A DNA stretch of 17,234 bases from Acidobacteria bacterium UBA7540 (GTDB lineage: Bacteria > Acidobacteriota > Terriglobia > UBA7540). The number at the start of each line of letters is the position of its first letter. Position 1 is the first letter of the stretch. A model generated the notes under the pieces. It worked only from the letters and a program-made list of their open reading frames with translations, made no database searches and had not been told where the DNA came from. Location of the stretch: assembly GCA_002478145.1 (NCBI GenBank), contig DLMI01000165.1, positions 1 to 17,234 of the forward strand, in the 5' to 3' direction. Position numbers and translations under genes: made by a program. Below are positions 8,801 through 15,597 of this stretch, one piece after another.

Positions 8801-9266
8801 TCCGGTCACTTCCCAAGGGAAGACTCGTAACCTGGGTGGTGCCGAGCTGGCTCTTGACATCGGTGCGGTCCGTCTGAAGGGCCTCAGCGGCGGCGGTCAC
8901 CGTGATTTGCTGGTTCACACGCGCTACTTGCAGTTGGACGTCCGCCCGCCGTTCGGTGTTGGCATCCACGCGTAAGTTCTCTTGGACGACCGTGGCGAAA
9001 CCCCCGGCCGAAATCGTGACGCGATATATGCCAGGTTGAAGATCATTGATCAAGTAAACTCCGCGGACGTCAGTAACGGCCTGTGTGACGATGCCCGTTC
9101 CAACGTTCGCAGCCTCGATTTTCGCTCCAGGAACCGGGGCATTGGACGCGTCAGTGACATTGCCGGTGAGCGAGCCGTAAAGCACCTGTGCCTTGGCAGT
9201 ACCCGCGAATAGCAATAACACCATGCTGAGTAAAACAGCCCTAAGTTTCATTCCTTCTCGTGCCAT
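5835..9266 (-). CDS. TonB-dependent outer-membrane receptor with carboxypeptidase-regulatory-like domain
   Basis: This 1143-residue protein starts at the ATG at 9264-9266, preceded by AAGGAGG five bases upstream. The open frame to 9413 lacks such a site. Residues 1-26 are a signal peptide ending AKA-Q. Residues about 29-110 form a carboxypeptidase-regulatory-like beta-sandwich (SLTGNVTDASNAPVPGA, then RGVYLINDLQPGIYRVTISA). A plug domain follows, with SLPLGSDRNFQTLYVLVPGA and GSVTNVTIKSGTN. The rest is a large beta-barrel rich in aromatic and Gly/Asn segments, ending in the outer-membrane signature Phe (FALKMVF). Such Oar-like receptors are numerous in Acidobacteriota and are thought to import oligosaccharides or other large ligands. 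No SusD-like partner is in the window. Position next to the ROK gene and CE15 esterase suggests a uronate-containing oligosaccharide as ligand, by inference. Confidence 0.93.
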   Translation of the reverse strand: MAREGMKLRAVLLSMVLLLFAGTAKAQVLYGSLTGNVTDASNAPVPGAKIEAANVGTGIVTQAVTDVRGVYLINDLQPGIYRVTISAGGFATVVQENLRVDANTERRADVQLQVARVNQQITVTAAAEALQTDRTDVKSQLGTTQVTSLPLGSDRNFQTLYVLVPGAAPPFTSHSFAGNPTQSLALHISGGSDTANITLIDGSIDTNYWEQNLIAYVPPEEAIEAVNIVTTGFDAEQGNANGSVTNVTIKSGTNALHGSAFEYNTISALQSRNFFTYTPQIPKYVLNQFGISLGGPIKKNKLFFFADWERYRLSELGTATTSIPSAAMITGDFSAAIPAGTNCNTTPVAGCIFDPTTGNADGTGRTAFPNNKIPPGEISEASASLAALLPAPNYGPTPNVPATNFFSAGDLLFHRDSVDLKINYLPSDRSMFFARYSAEPTYVFDPQQLGKAGGAALGSVSQPGNAYGLTQNASVGWTYTFSPRLLLDANVGYTRPRYSATNTDIGTNYSSIITGTGGSNPLQGGIPNFQLTSLSTLGNSAVSNPFLFRDNQYTFAANLSWIKGAHNFRFGGDIDRYDMNRFQGQLDYGVRGGFTFSGGVTSLKGGPATSEYNSWADFLLGLPQSLGKDYVYLNPSTTREWEFAAYARDNWQVTKKLSINYGGRWEYYPIATVSHYGSANFNWLTDTAYLGGVGGVPSNAYMTTGPGQLEPRLGIAYRLTEKTVLRTGYGMSSDPYAMNYMAWVYPAVISQQIPGANSYTPGGYIGSSSGPTGTWVGPTVPGGLTAGIPAFPFPSLSAGKYTLPSYLGTYGYPNKYNRGYEEAWDFMVQHEFGHNFNAQVGYVGNHMVREAEFINMNAPGPGGGSHGAPLWAQFGNASAMTINGPFSGGSYNALQAQLTRRVANSLVGVNYTFSKTIDNDDTEANTNVTWAYYQVLARNKALAGFDQTHNFQLFAVYNSPFGKGQHWVTTGVGAKILGGWNFSPVLSRESGTPFSVTSSGSSLNAPGNTQTADQVKPQVAILGGHGPNEPYFDPMAFAPVTAVRFGTSGRDIVRGPGLFNINASLVRDFDLTERFKLQFRAEAYGLTNTPIFANPGATVSNAKFANGAVTSYGGYDIISSTVAPITGYDNADRQIRFALKMVF

Positions 9267-9271
9267 GATAT

Positions 9272-9278
9272 CCTCCTT
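9272..9278 (-). promoter_or_regulatory. Ribosome binding site of the TonB receptor gene
   Basis: AAGGAGG on the minus strand lies five bases before the ATG at 9266. It sets the start 49 codons inside the longest open frame and directly ahead of the signal peptide. Confidence 0.85.
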
Positions 9279-9300
9279 CGCTTCAGTCAGATGATTGTTT

Positions 9301-9312
9301 CTTGAAATCAAG
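9301..9312. promoter_or_regulatory. Small palindrome in the TonB receptor leader
   Basis: CTTGA-AA-TCAAG is a 5+2+5 inverted repeat lying about 35 bases upstream of the receptor start. Size and position fit a repressor operator, but a 10-base palindrome is expected by chance fairly often and no second copy was found. Confidence 0.2.
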
Positions 9313-9523
9313 TCGCTGAGAGTAGCTCCGACCTCGATTCCATCGACCCCCGGCCCAGGCACGCAAGCGTACAGGCGAAACGCGCCGGACAGATTGAAGC
9401 CACTCACCGCCACGCGCGCTTCGTTTAAGACGTACTTTGTTGCAACCTCGCACTAAATCAGTACCTCCCCAACAATCCGGAATCACGATTTGTGAAAAAA
9501 GCTTCACCTAGTCCGCGCGCGTT

Positions 9524-10705
9524 TCAGGCGAAAAGCCGCGGGCGGAAGTGTTTTTGCAGAACGACAGCGATGGTGCCCCGGAGCCGAGGCTGCGTCGCGT
9601 CGTCGGCTGGTACGATGCGGGTGGTGGCGTGGGTGCGAGCGCACTCTCGAACCACACTCTGGACGAGCGGGCCGACGCGCTTCCAGGCCCGGGTCACCTC
9701 GCCCACGACGACGATAACCGACGGCGCCAGTCCGTTCACGAGCATCGCCATACCAAGACCCAAATAGCGGGCCATTACGTCTAGAACCTCGCCGGCCCTG
9801 CGGTCGCCGCGCTCTGCCAGCGATAGAATGTCAGTAAAGCTGGTCACGGGGTCTTGGGTAATCTCTTCCTCCGGCTTGCCGGACCGGCCCGGGTTCTGGC
9901 GGCCGTAATTCCGAATGGCCGCGGCGTTCGAGGCGTAGACCTCCCAGCACCCGCGGCCGCCGCACGTACATTTCGGCCCCTGCGGGTCCAGGCATACGTG
10001 GCCGAACTCGCCCGCCGCGCCGCTCGGTCCCCGCACCAGGTGGCCGTTGGCGACGATCCCCGTACCGATTCCTTCCGATACGGTGACGGCGATGAGATCG
10101 CTCATTCCCTCATGGGGCCCGGACCACACCTCCGCCAAAGCGCACGCGTTGGCCGCGTTTTCGATTTGCACCGGAAGACCCGTCGAGCTTTCCAGGGGTT
10201 TCTTCAAATCCACTTGTTGCCACCCGAGGTTTGGGGCGAAAACCAGCCGTTGCGCGAGATAATCCACGTACCCAGGCACGCTCACTCCGATCTCCTCGTA
10301 GGCCACATCGGCATGCTGGCGGATGAGGCGGCACACGTAGGAGCTCAGAACGCCAATGAACGTACTGGGATCACGCGACGTGGGAATGGATTCCTCCGCC
10401 CGGAAGCGGGTGTTCAGGTCCGCCAACACGATGCTGGTCAGGCGCGGCTCGATATTAATTCCGATGATCCCCGCGCGCTCGGTGTTGAGATAGAGAAACC
10501 GGGGCCGCCTCCCGCGGGGCAACTGCCCGACTCCGCCTTCCACGACCCAGCGCTCGTTGATCAACTGATCCACAATCAGTGAAACCGTGCTCCGCTGCAG
10601 CCCCGTCCGGCGCGCAAGATCGGCACGCGACAAGGGCTGGTTCGTGCGGATCATGTCCAAGACGCTGCTGCGGTTAATCTCCCGTGCGATTTCCGAACTG
10701 GCCAC
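9524..10705 (-). CDS. ROK-family transcriptional regulator (NagC/Mlc/XylR type)
   Basis: This 393-residue protein starts with GTG at 10703-10705, with GAAGGA nine bases upstream. Residues about 10-60 form a winged helix-turn-helix (LSRADLARRTGLQRSTVSLIVDQLI). The ROK sugar-kinase-like fold follows, with SEGIGTGI (210-217), EFGHVCLD (233-240) and the zinc-binding CTCGGRGCWE block (Cys246, Cys248, Cys253, with His236). In ROK kinases the catalytic Asp lies in an ENDANA-type motif. Here it reads ENAANA (182-187), so Asp is replaced by Ala and kinase activity is unlikely. The protein is probably a sugar-responsive repressor of the CE15 and TonB genes on either side. The effector could be a hexose, amino sugar or uronate and cannot be read from sequence. 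Confidence 0.92.
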   Translation of the reverse strand: MASSEIAREINRSSVLDMIRTNQPLSRADLARRTGLQRSTVSLIVDQLINERWVVEGGVGQLPRGRRPRFLYLNTERAGIIGINIEPRLTSIVLADLNTRFRAEESIPTSRDPSTFIGVLSSYVCRLIRQHADVAYEEIGVSVPGYVDYLAQRLVFAPNLGWQQVDLKKPLESSTGLPVQIENAANACALAEVWSGPHEGMSDLIAVTVSEGIGTGIVANGHLVRGPSGAAGEFGHVCLDPQGPKCTCGGRGCWEVYASNAAAIRNYGRQNPGRSGKPEEEITQDPVTSFTDILSLAERGDRRAGEVLDVMARYLGLGMAMLVNGLAPSVIVVVGEVTRAWKRVGPLVQSVVRECARTHATTRIVPADDATQPRLRGTIAVVLQKHFRPRLFA

Positions 10706-10789
10706 TCGCGCGATTCCTTCACCGGCGTCAGAATGGTGTGGCGCCTTTCCCTGCCACGGCCCTCACTGAGCGCCAGCCGTTTCGAACAA

Positions 10790-10854
10790 GTTGAGGCACC
10801 GGCCAGCCGCAACCGCGACGGCGCTTGCCGTCACACTACCTCGTGATGCTCAAC
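10790..10854 (-). promoter_or_regulatory. Foldable leader of the ROK gene
   Basis: GACGGC (10817-10822) and GCCGTC (10827-10832) form a perfect 6-base-pair stem with a 4-base loop. GTTGAG-G-CA (10790-10798) and TGCTCAAC (10847-10854) can close an outer stem with one bulge. It lies between the candidate promoter and the start codon, so it would be in the 5' untranslated RNA. It resembles no riboswitch I recognise. Confidence 0.3.
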
Positions 10855-10891
10855 CCTTGATTCGTCTGGCCGCGACCCGGCGCTGCACTTT

Positions 10892-10906
10892 GTTCGACAT
10901 CCGAAC
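10892..10906. promoter_or_regulatory. Operator-like palindrome GTTCG-N5-CGAAC
   Basis: This perfect 5+5+5 inverted repeat lies just downstream of the candidate -10 of the ROK gene, where a bound repressor would block transcription. Autoregulation by the ROK protein is a natural guess but unproven. Confidence 0.35.
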
Positions 10907-10910
10907 TAAG

Positions 10911-10940
10911 CTTTTACGCCCAGAACCCAGAGCTTGTCAA
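10911..10940 (-). promoter_or_regulatory. Candidate sigma-70-type promoter for the ROK gene
   Basis: The minus strand has a consensus TTGACA (10940-10935), an 18-base spacer and TAAAAG (10916-10911) as a weak -10. It is about 205 bases upstream of the ROK start. The -35 is perfect, but the -10 matches poorly. Confidence 0.35.
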
Positions 10941-11218
10941 GCGAAATCTAACAGGACTTTTCCCATGTTTTAGCCTTCCCAAACCAGCAGGAGTTCCAAC
11001 TGCCGAGTTTTGCGCGCTGGACCGGATGTTTCGGGGCTGGTTTGAGAAAGAACCTTATGGATGCCATCGGCCAGGGCGTAGAAGCGGAAAGGTGGATAGC
11101 GAGTCACCTACCACGGGGCCGGTGCACCCGCCTCGCTCGGAGCGCTCGATAAAGACTCCACCGCGATCAACCCAAGACAACTGTGATGAGGTACCCGGAG
11201 GTCCGAAAACATCCTTGA

Positions 11219-12496
11219 TTAGCGGGCTCGCAGATGCATGTCGGCGAAGGCCAGAAACTGGTCCCAATCGAACGCCGTGACCGCATGCTTGCCCTCTCGG
11301 ATGTGAAAGGCGATGGTGTGCATGATGGGCTGATTGAGCGGTGGCATCTGATCCGTACCCAGGTCTTGCCCGCCGAGCAGGCGATACACCTGTCCCGCTG
11401 CCACGCAGGCGAGGAACTCACCTCTCGGATCGCCCCACCTGTCGTCTTCCGCGCCGGTGATGTATACAGGGCGTGGGGCAATCAAGGCGATCAGCTCGTG
11501 GGAATCGACCGGAAGCTGATCAACCCGGTTGGCGTATTTTAGGAGGTTGGCGCCGAACCAATACGGAAAAGCACCCGACATGCTATGGAGCGTTTCGCCG
11601 TAGTTGCGGCGCCACAGTGAGGCGCCTCCTCTTCCCGAACAACTCGAGAGCACCATCGCAAAACGCGTGTCCAGGGCGCCTGCCCAGAGCACCGTTTTGC
11701 CCAGGCGAGAATGGCCCATGATGGCCACACGCTTTGGATCAACGTCCTTGTTCTTCTCGAGGTAATCCATAGCGCGGCTCAAACCATAAGCCCACGCCCC
11801 GATCGCTCCCCCATCATCAAGTGTAGGCTCGGTTTGGCCCGGTTTGAAGAACAACGGGCGGATGCCGAGTTTATATCCACCTTGGAAGTCCGGCTCGAGG
11901 TCCTGATAGCAAACGCTGGCAAATCCGAAGCCGTGGGCCAGGATCTTCTCAACATCGAATTCTCTGTCACGCCCACGCGATTGTTCCGGGGCTTGCTGTT
12001 GCAGGTGCGTCTTCCAGTCCCAGATGGTCGCCAGCTTGATGCCAGAGTCGTCGAGCACGGATTGGTTGCCGAAGAAGTTGAGGGCGAGGATCACCGGAAC
12101 GGGTTTTGGGGCATCGGCTGGAATGTAGATCAGAAGATCCTCGCGGGCCTTATCTTCTTCGGGTGAAAAGTAGATGGTCACCTGCTTGCGGATTGCCTTT
12201 CCCTCGAGCGCTTTGTTGTCGACATCGAAGACATTGAAGCGGATATCTTTCGGCGGCCTCGGACTGCGCCCGTAAACGTTGGTCTCAAAGAGCTCGAGAA
12301 TCTCCGCGCGCCGGCGCTTCATCCACTCGCGCGTCGTAAGGACGGGCTTGCCGTTATTGAGGATGAGCGGGTCGGGAAGAGTGAACGTTCCGGCCTTTGA
12401 CTCGTCGTAATTGGCCGAAGACGGCCCTTGTGCATTAGATGCGAGGCAAGAAGCCATCAATGCAAGCGCAGCACAACACGACCAGTTTCTTCTCAT
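11219..12496 (-). CDS. Carbohydrate esterase family 15 glucuronoyl esterase
   Basis: This 425-residue protein starts at the ATG at 12494-12496 with a weak GGGTGA site. Residues 1-22 are a signal peptide (SNA-Q cleavage). Cys17 is preceded by MAS, a poor lipobox, so secretion by signal peptidase I is more likely. It has an alpha/beta-hydrolase fold of the CE15 type: the nucleophile motif GHSRLGKTVLW (261-271, Ser263), the SGRGGASLWRRNYGE segment, an acidic GAEDDRWGDP block (348-357) and the C-terminal EGKHAV with candidate catalytic His404. CE15 enzymes cleave ester bonds between 4-O-methyl-glucuronate of xylan and lignin alcohols, and bacterial members including some from Solibacter are known. 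Length matches bacterial CE15. It is placed between the SDR and ROK genes. I infer action in the periplasm or outside. Another uronyl or acyl ester cannot be excluded. Confidence 0.85.
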   Translation of the reverse strand: MRRNWSCCAALALMASCLASNAQGPSSANYDESKAGTFTLPDPLILNNGKPVLTTREWMKRRRAEILELFETNVYGRSPRPPKDIRFNVFDVDNKALEGKAIRKQVTIYFSPEEDKAREDLLIYIPADAPKPVPVILALNFFGNQSVLDDSGIKLATIWDWKTHLQQQAPEQSRGRDREFDVEKILAHGFGFASVCYQDLEPDFQGGYKLGIRPLFFKPGQTEPTLDDGGAIGAWAYGLSRAMDYLEKNKDVDPKRVAIMGHSRLGKTVLWAGALDTRFAMVLSSCSGRGGASLWRRNYGETLHSMSGAFPYWFGANLLKYANRVDQLPVDSHELIALIAPRPVYITGAEDDRWGDPRGEFLACVAAGQVYRLLGGQDLGTDQMPPLNQPIMHTIAFHIREGKHAVTAFDWDQFLAFADMHLRAR

Positions 12497-12624
12497 AGTT
12501 TCACCCGGAAGAACGTGAACGAGCTTGAACCCCTCGAGCGCACGGATCGGCGTGATTGGCGATGCGGGACACTCGAATTATGACTCCGCCACGTCGTCAC
12601 CGGCGACTTTGGACGTGTTACGAA

Positions 12625-12672
12625 CATCGGACTCGAAGGTTGAAGACTGAGCTCCCTCCAGCGAGTCCGATG
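12625..12672. repeat. 11-base-pair hairpin between SDR and CE15 genes
   Basis: CATCGGACTCG (12625-12635) and CGAGTCCGATG (12662-12672) are perfect inverted copies around a 26-base loop. The hairpin begins 54 bases after the SDR stop and about 130 bases before the CE15 start. No T-run follows on the minus strand, so a processing, stability or protein-binding role is as likely as termination. Confidence 0.55.
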
Positions 12673-12725
12673 ACGCGTAGCGAGATTTGATCGTACAAGC
12701 CCCGAGTTCACTTGATCGAGGCATG

Positions 12726-13517
12726 CTAAAAGCCTGTTGCCAGCAAGCCCCCATCAACAGGAATAATGACACCTGTGACGAAGCTCGCACCTGGTGAGCA
12801 CAGGTAAATGACCGGGGCGACCAGTTCGTCCAGTTCCCCCAGGCGTCCCAGAGGCGTCCGGGCAATCGCCTGTGCGCCTCTTTCGGTCCCCTCAAGAATT
12901 GGTTTGTTCAGGTCGGTCAAGAAGAAGCCTGGAGCGACCGCGTTGACCCGGATTCCGGCCCGAGCCCATTCAGAAGCCAGGCTGCGGGTCAATTGTCCGA
13001 TGGCTGCTTTGCTGGCGGCGTAGGCTGCAGTTTCCGGAAAGGCGACGAAAGTGCTCAACGATGCAATATTCACAATGGACCCAGGCCGCTTATTCTGAAG
13101 GCGCCGCGCAAAATTCTGACACGCAAGGAAAGTACCCTTCACGTTTACATCGAACACTCGCTGCCAGTCTTGTTCGCGCATCTCCAAAGCGGGGACCTTC
13201 AAATGCGTGCCCGCGCTGTTCACAAGGATGTTTGCCTCTTCGCCGAATGAGTTGGCGGTCTCCTGAAAGGCTTGCTCAACTGAATCACGGTCAGTCACAT
13301 CCATCGAAATGGGTAGCGCTCGGCCTCCGCGCTGCCGGATCTCCTGGGCTGCCGTCGCGAGTGGATCATAGCGTCTGCCCCACACGGCCACGCTGGCCCC
13401 CGCCTCTGCCAATCCCAAAGCTATCGCCCGTCCAATCCCGGTGCCGCCGCCAGTCACCACTGCAACGGATCCTCTGAGGTTAAATAGACGATCTACAGGA
13501 TCACTCATGGTTCCCAC
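12726..13517 (-). CDS. Short-chain dehydrogenase/reductase, gluconate 5-dehydrogenase / KduD-like
   Basis: This 263-residue classical SDR starts with GTG at 13515-13517, with AAAAGGA seven bases upstream. An ATG three codons later is the alternative. It has the cofactor motif TGGGTGIG (22-29), NSAG (100-103) and the catalytic tetrad Asn125, Ser153, Tyr166 and Lys170 (YAASK). It ends FVTGVIIPVDGGLLATGF, as in sugar-acid SDRs such as gluconate 5-dehydrogenase and 2-keto-3-deoxygluconate dehydrogenase. Arg48-Arg49 after the second beta strand (VWGRR) would fit NADP preference, which is inference. It lies 53 bases after the URO-D-like gene and in the same run as a KduI/IolB-type isomerase. A KduI-KduD-like pair acting on deoxy-keto-uronates is plausible, though the two are not adjacent. 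Exact substrate is uncertain. Confidence 0.88.
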   Translation of the reverse strand: MGTMSDPVDRLFNLRGSVAVVTGGGTGIGRAIALGLAEAGASVAVWGRRYDPLATAAQEIRQRGGRALPISMDVTDRDSVEQAFQETANSFGEEANILVNSAGTHLKVPALEMREQDWQRVFDVNVKGTFLACQNFARRLQNKRPGSIVNIASLSTFVAFPETAAYAASKAAIGQLTRSLASEWARAGIRVNAVAPGFFLTDLNKPILEGTERGAQAIARTPLGRLGELDELVAPVIYLCSPGASFVTGVIIPVDGGLLATGF

Positions 13518-13570
13518 ACTTGATTCCTTTTCACGTGCTGCCGTGGGACTTGCTAAGAAGGATGCAGCTC

Positions 13571-14614
13571 CTACTCTGAATTGAATTCACTTACCGCCTC
13601 AGCCATAGCCAGGATATTGGCCTTCGGCATTCCACCGCCGACCCCACCACCCAGAGAAAGGATGATACCGTCTCTGCCCACCTTGTGCAGCAGGTTTAGC
13701 GCCGTCAGCTTGACAATTTGAGGTGTACCGCGCGTTCCGATCTCCAATGGGGCTATGTTCCCCATCAGGCAGATCTTGCCTGAGGTCCTCCTCCGAACTT
13801 CGTTAATTTCCAGTTTAGGAGTCCAGTTTAGTACGTCGAAGCCGACGTCGACCAAATCTTCTAGGAAGGGTTCGATATTCGCGTCGTTATGGTATACCTT
13901 GACCCAAGCTTTGGGAAAGCTGTCAAAAACTGGTCTCAAGTAAGGATGGCCGAACTCCAAGTAGTGCTTGCGTGAAAGAAAACCCACGATATCGTCGAGG
14001 ATGAATATCCCTTCGACGCTGCCGCCGATAACTTCCGCCTGGGCTCGGAGCCAATTGATCGTGGCGTCGGTTGTGTAAGACATCAGCTTGTGTACACCGC
14101 CTGGGTTGTCGGTTATGTCCAGCATGAGCTGCGTCAGGCCACGCAGGAAGGCAGCCGAGCAAAGAGGCCCGCGAGCAGTCACCACGGGGATTATGTAGCC
14201 CGCCTCGAGAATGCGCGTCCTTTGCGCTTGGTATCGGTGGAGCGCCGCGGACATCAGGCCATCCGCAAAAGGGTCCACGGTCGGGAAATGATCCAAATCC
14301 TCCGGGCGGAATAGCATGGGCAATTGAGAGGGAGGTTGATCCTGCAAGAAGCGGATCTTGCAGCCTAAAGCGGAAGGTTCGATCGCCATGCCATATTCCA
14401 CCCACCAAGAGGGAAACACGATGATCTCGGAGAACTCTTCCATGATCCTGAGGTTTGCGTGGAACCATACTTCCGGATCAAAGTAGTAGTCAACGTGCTT
14501 GATGCCCAGATATCCTGGGATCCAGGGACTGTCGATGATGAGAGAAATAGGTACGCGGTCGGCGCGCCGCGATTTTGCGACTTTCTTGAATAACTCCCAT
14601 TGTTCGGGGCGCAT
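13571..14614 (-). CDS. Uroporphyrinogen decarboxylase-fold protein of unknown substrate
   Basis: This 347-residue protein starts at the ATG at 14612-14614 with GTGAGG seven bases upstream. It has the TIM-barrel layout of the URO-D/methyltransferase superfamily: RYQAQRTRILEAGY (127-140), ILDDIVGFLS (205-214), a late histidine segment KVYHNDANIEPFLEDL (239-254) and the terminal GNIAPLEIGTRGTP and DGIILSLGGGVGGGMPKANI segments. In corrinoid-linked relatives (MtaA, CmuA) zinc is held by His-X-Cys and a later Cys. Here these read His242-Asn-Asp and a Gly run, so both cysteines are absent. A heme role is unlikely in this sugar-catabolic setting, and no corrinoid protein is nearby. Such paralogues recur in carbohydrate loci with unknown function. 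Confidence 0.85.
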   Translation of the reverse strand: MRPEQWELFKKVAKSRRADRVPISLIIDSPWIPGYLGIKHVDYYFDPEVWFHANLRIMEEFSEIIVFPSWWVEYGMAIEPSALGCKIRFLQDQPPSQLPMLFRPEDLDHFPTVDPFADGLMSAALHRYQAQRTRILEAGYIIPVVTARGPLCSAAFLRGLTQLMLDITDNPGGVHKLMSYTTDATINWLRAQAEVIGGSVEGIFILDDIVGFLSRKHYLEFGHPYLRPVFDSFPKAWVKVYHNDANIEPFLEDLVDVGFDVLNWTPKLEINEVRRRTSGKICLMGNIAPLEIGTRGTPQIVKLTALNLLHKVGRDGIILSLGGGVGGGMPKANILAMAEAVSEFNSE

Positions 14615-14657
14615 CGTGCGACCTCACTTTCTAATTTGACGATAATTCCGGATTTTT

Positions 14658-14690
14658 CGCATTGCGGTGGGCAGGAACAGCCCCCATGCG
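14658..14690. repeat. Imperfect inverted repeat upstream of the URO-D-like gene
   Basis: CGCAT (14658-14662) pairs with ATGCG (14686-14690), with an inner GGGC/GCCC match. It lies between the isomerase stop and the URO-D-like start. The structure is weak and has no T-run. Confidence 0.25.
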
Positions 14691-14741
14691 ATACCCGCGC
14701 CAGCTCTCAGGGCGACCCGCTGACTTTCGTGTTCTTTCCCG

Positions 14742-15539
14742 TCAGTCGTGGTTGAAATCCGGCTGCACATTGAACACGCCGAATTGTCGGTCCTCTTTCT
14801 CGCGGTGCGCAGCCATACCCCAGAGATACGCGATGCGATGTCCGGGGACGGAAACGTTCGGGTGATATCCGCCCGGCATCAGGACGGCGTCGCCCTCTCG
14901 CACCACGGTGACCAACTCAGGGTGCTCGAGGTCGTTGTAGACCAATTGAATGCCGTAGGCTGGCCGCGGCATGTCGAAGTAGACGTACATTTCCTCGAGC
15001 ATCTCGGCGTGCTCATGCGGGGGCCAGCTCGTCCAGTTGCCGGGATCGGAGATAGTGAAGCCCAAAAGCAAGCGCCCTGCCTCAATGTTTCTCCCAAGGC
15101 AGATGCTGACCTGACGCACGTTTCCGGGCTTGCCGCTGGTGAACTTGAGCGCCGGATCCTTCGAGATCTCCGCATAGGGGAGGAAGCGCAACGGGTAGCG
15201 ATTCTCCACGTCAGATGAAAATTCGGCGAAGTCCGCCTGCGCTGCGGTGCGGACCTCAATGGTGCTGCTGCGGGGTATGTAGATGGAGTCGTACTGAGCA
15301 AACCCGAAGCTTTCTCCGTCCACCTGAACCGTGCCGCTCCCAGAAAGGCAGACCAGGCCGGTCTCGTGGTCACCGTTGTTGAAAGACACCGACGGGGTGG
15401 AGCGGTTCAAGATAATGCGCCCGTAACAGAGATGTCGGCTCATGCTGTTGCTCGGCGTAACTGAAATATCGCGACCCAAGTGCCGGTTGGTATTTCGGAA
15501 GACCATCTTTTCCACGACGAGATGTTCCTGCATGTTCAT
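14742..15539 (-). CDS. KduI/IolB-family cupin isomerase (uronate or deoxyglucuronate isomerase)
   Basis: This 265-residue protein starts at the ATG at 15537-15539, preceded by GGAGGAG six bases upstream. The open frame to 15626 would overlap the upstream gene and is not used. It is a bicupin of the KduI/IolB family, with a degenerate first barrel and a metal site in the second: SWPPHEH (171-177, His175 and His177), LEEMYVYF (Glu182 or Glu183) and GYHP (His226). IolB isomerises 5-deoxy-glucuronate in inositol breakdown. KduI isomerises 5-keto-4-deoxyuronate from pectin or alginate lyase products. Length (about 265 against 271-278) suits either. No other inositol genes are present, and an SDR and a sugar-acid dehydratase are in the same run, so a uronate role is favoured. 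It starts 58 bases after the dehydratase stop. Confidence 0.87.
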   Translation of the reverse strand: MNMQEHLVVEKMVFRNTNRHLGRDISVTPSNSMSRHLCYGRIILNRSTPSVSFNNGDHETGLVCLSGSGTVQVDGESFGFAQYDSIYIPRSSTIEVRTAAQADFAEFSSDVENRYPLRFLPYAEISKDPALKFTSGKPGNVRQVSICLGRNIEAGRLLLGFTISDPGNWTSWPPHEHAEMLEEMYVYFDMPRPAYGIQLVYNDLEHPELVTVVREGDAVLMPGGYHPNVSVPGHRIAYLWGMAAHREKEDRQFGVFNVQPDFNHD

Positions 15540-15545
15540 GGCGTG

Positions 15546-15552
15546 CTCCTCC
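15546..15552 (-). promoter_or_regulatory. Ribosome binding site of the KduI/IolB-like gene
   Basis: GGAGGAG on the minus strand lies six bases before the ATG at 15539. It sets the start 29 codons inside the longest frame and leaves a 58-base gap to the upstream gene. Confidence 0.8.
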
Positions 15553-15597
15553 TCATTCTTCAAGCCAATCGCTTTCCTCCGATGAGTCCCTTCGTCG

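Larger units (their letters stand above)
10706..11218. other. Intergenic region upstream of the ROK gene
   Basis: This 513-base gap lies between the CE15 stop and the ROK start, both on the minus strand. It holds a candidate promoter, an operator-like palindrome and a foldable leader for the ROK gene at 10790-10940. The half nearest CE15 (10950-11218) shows only short palindromes such as GAGCGCTC (11140-11147) and GGTGCACC (11121-11128). I found no gene, terminator with a T-run or gene fossil in it. Confidence 0.5.
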
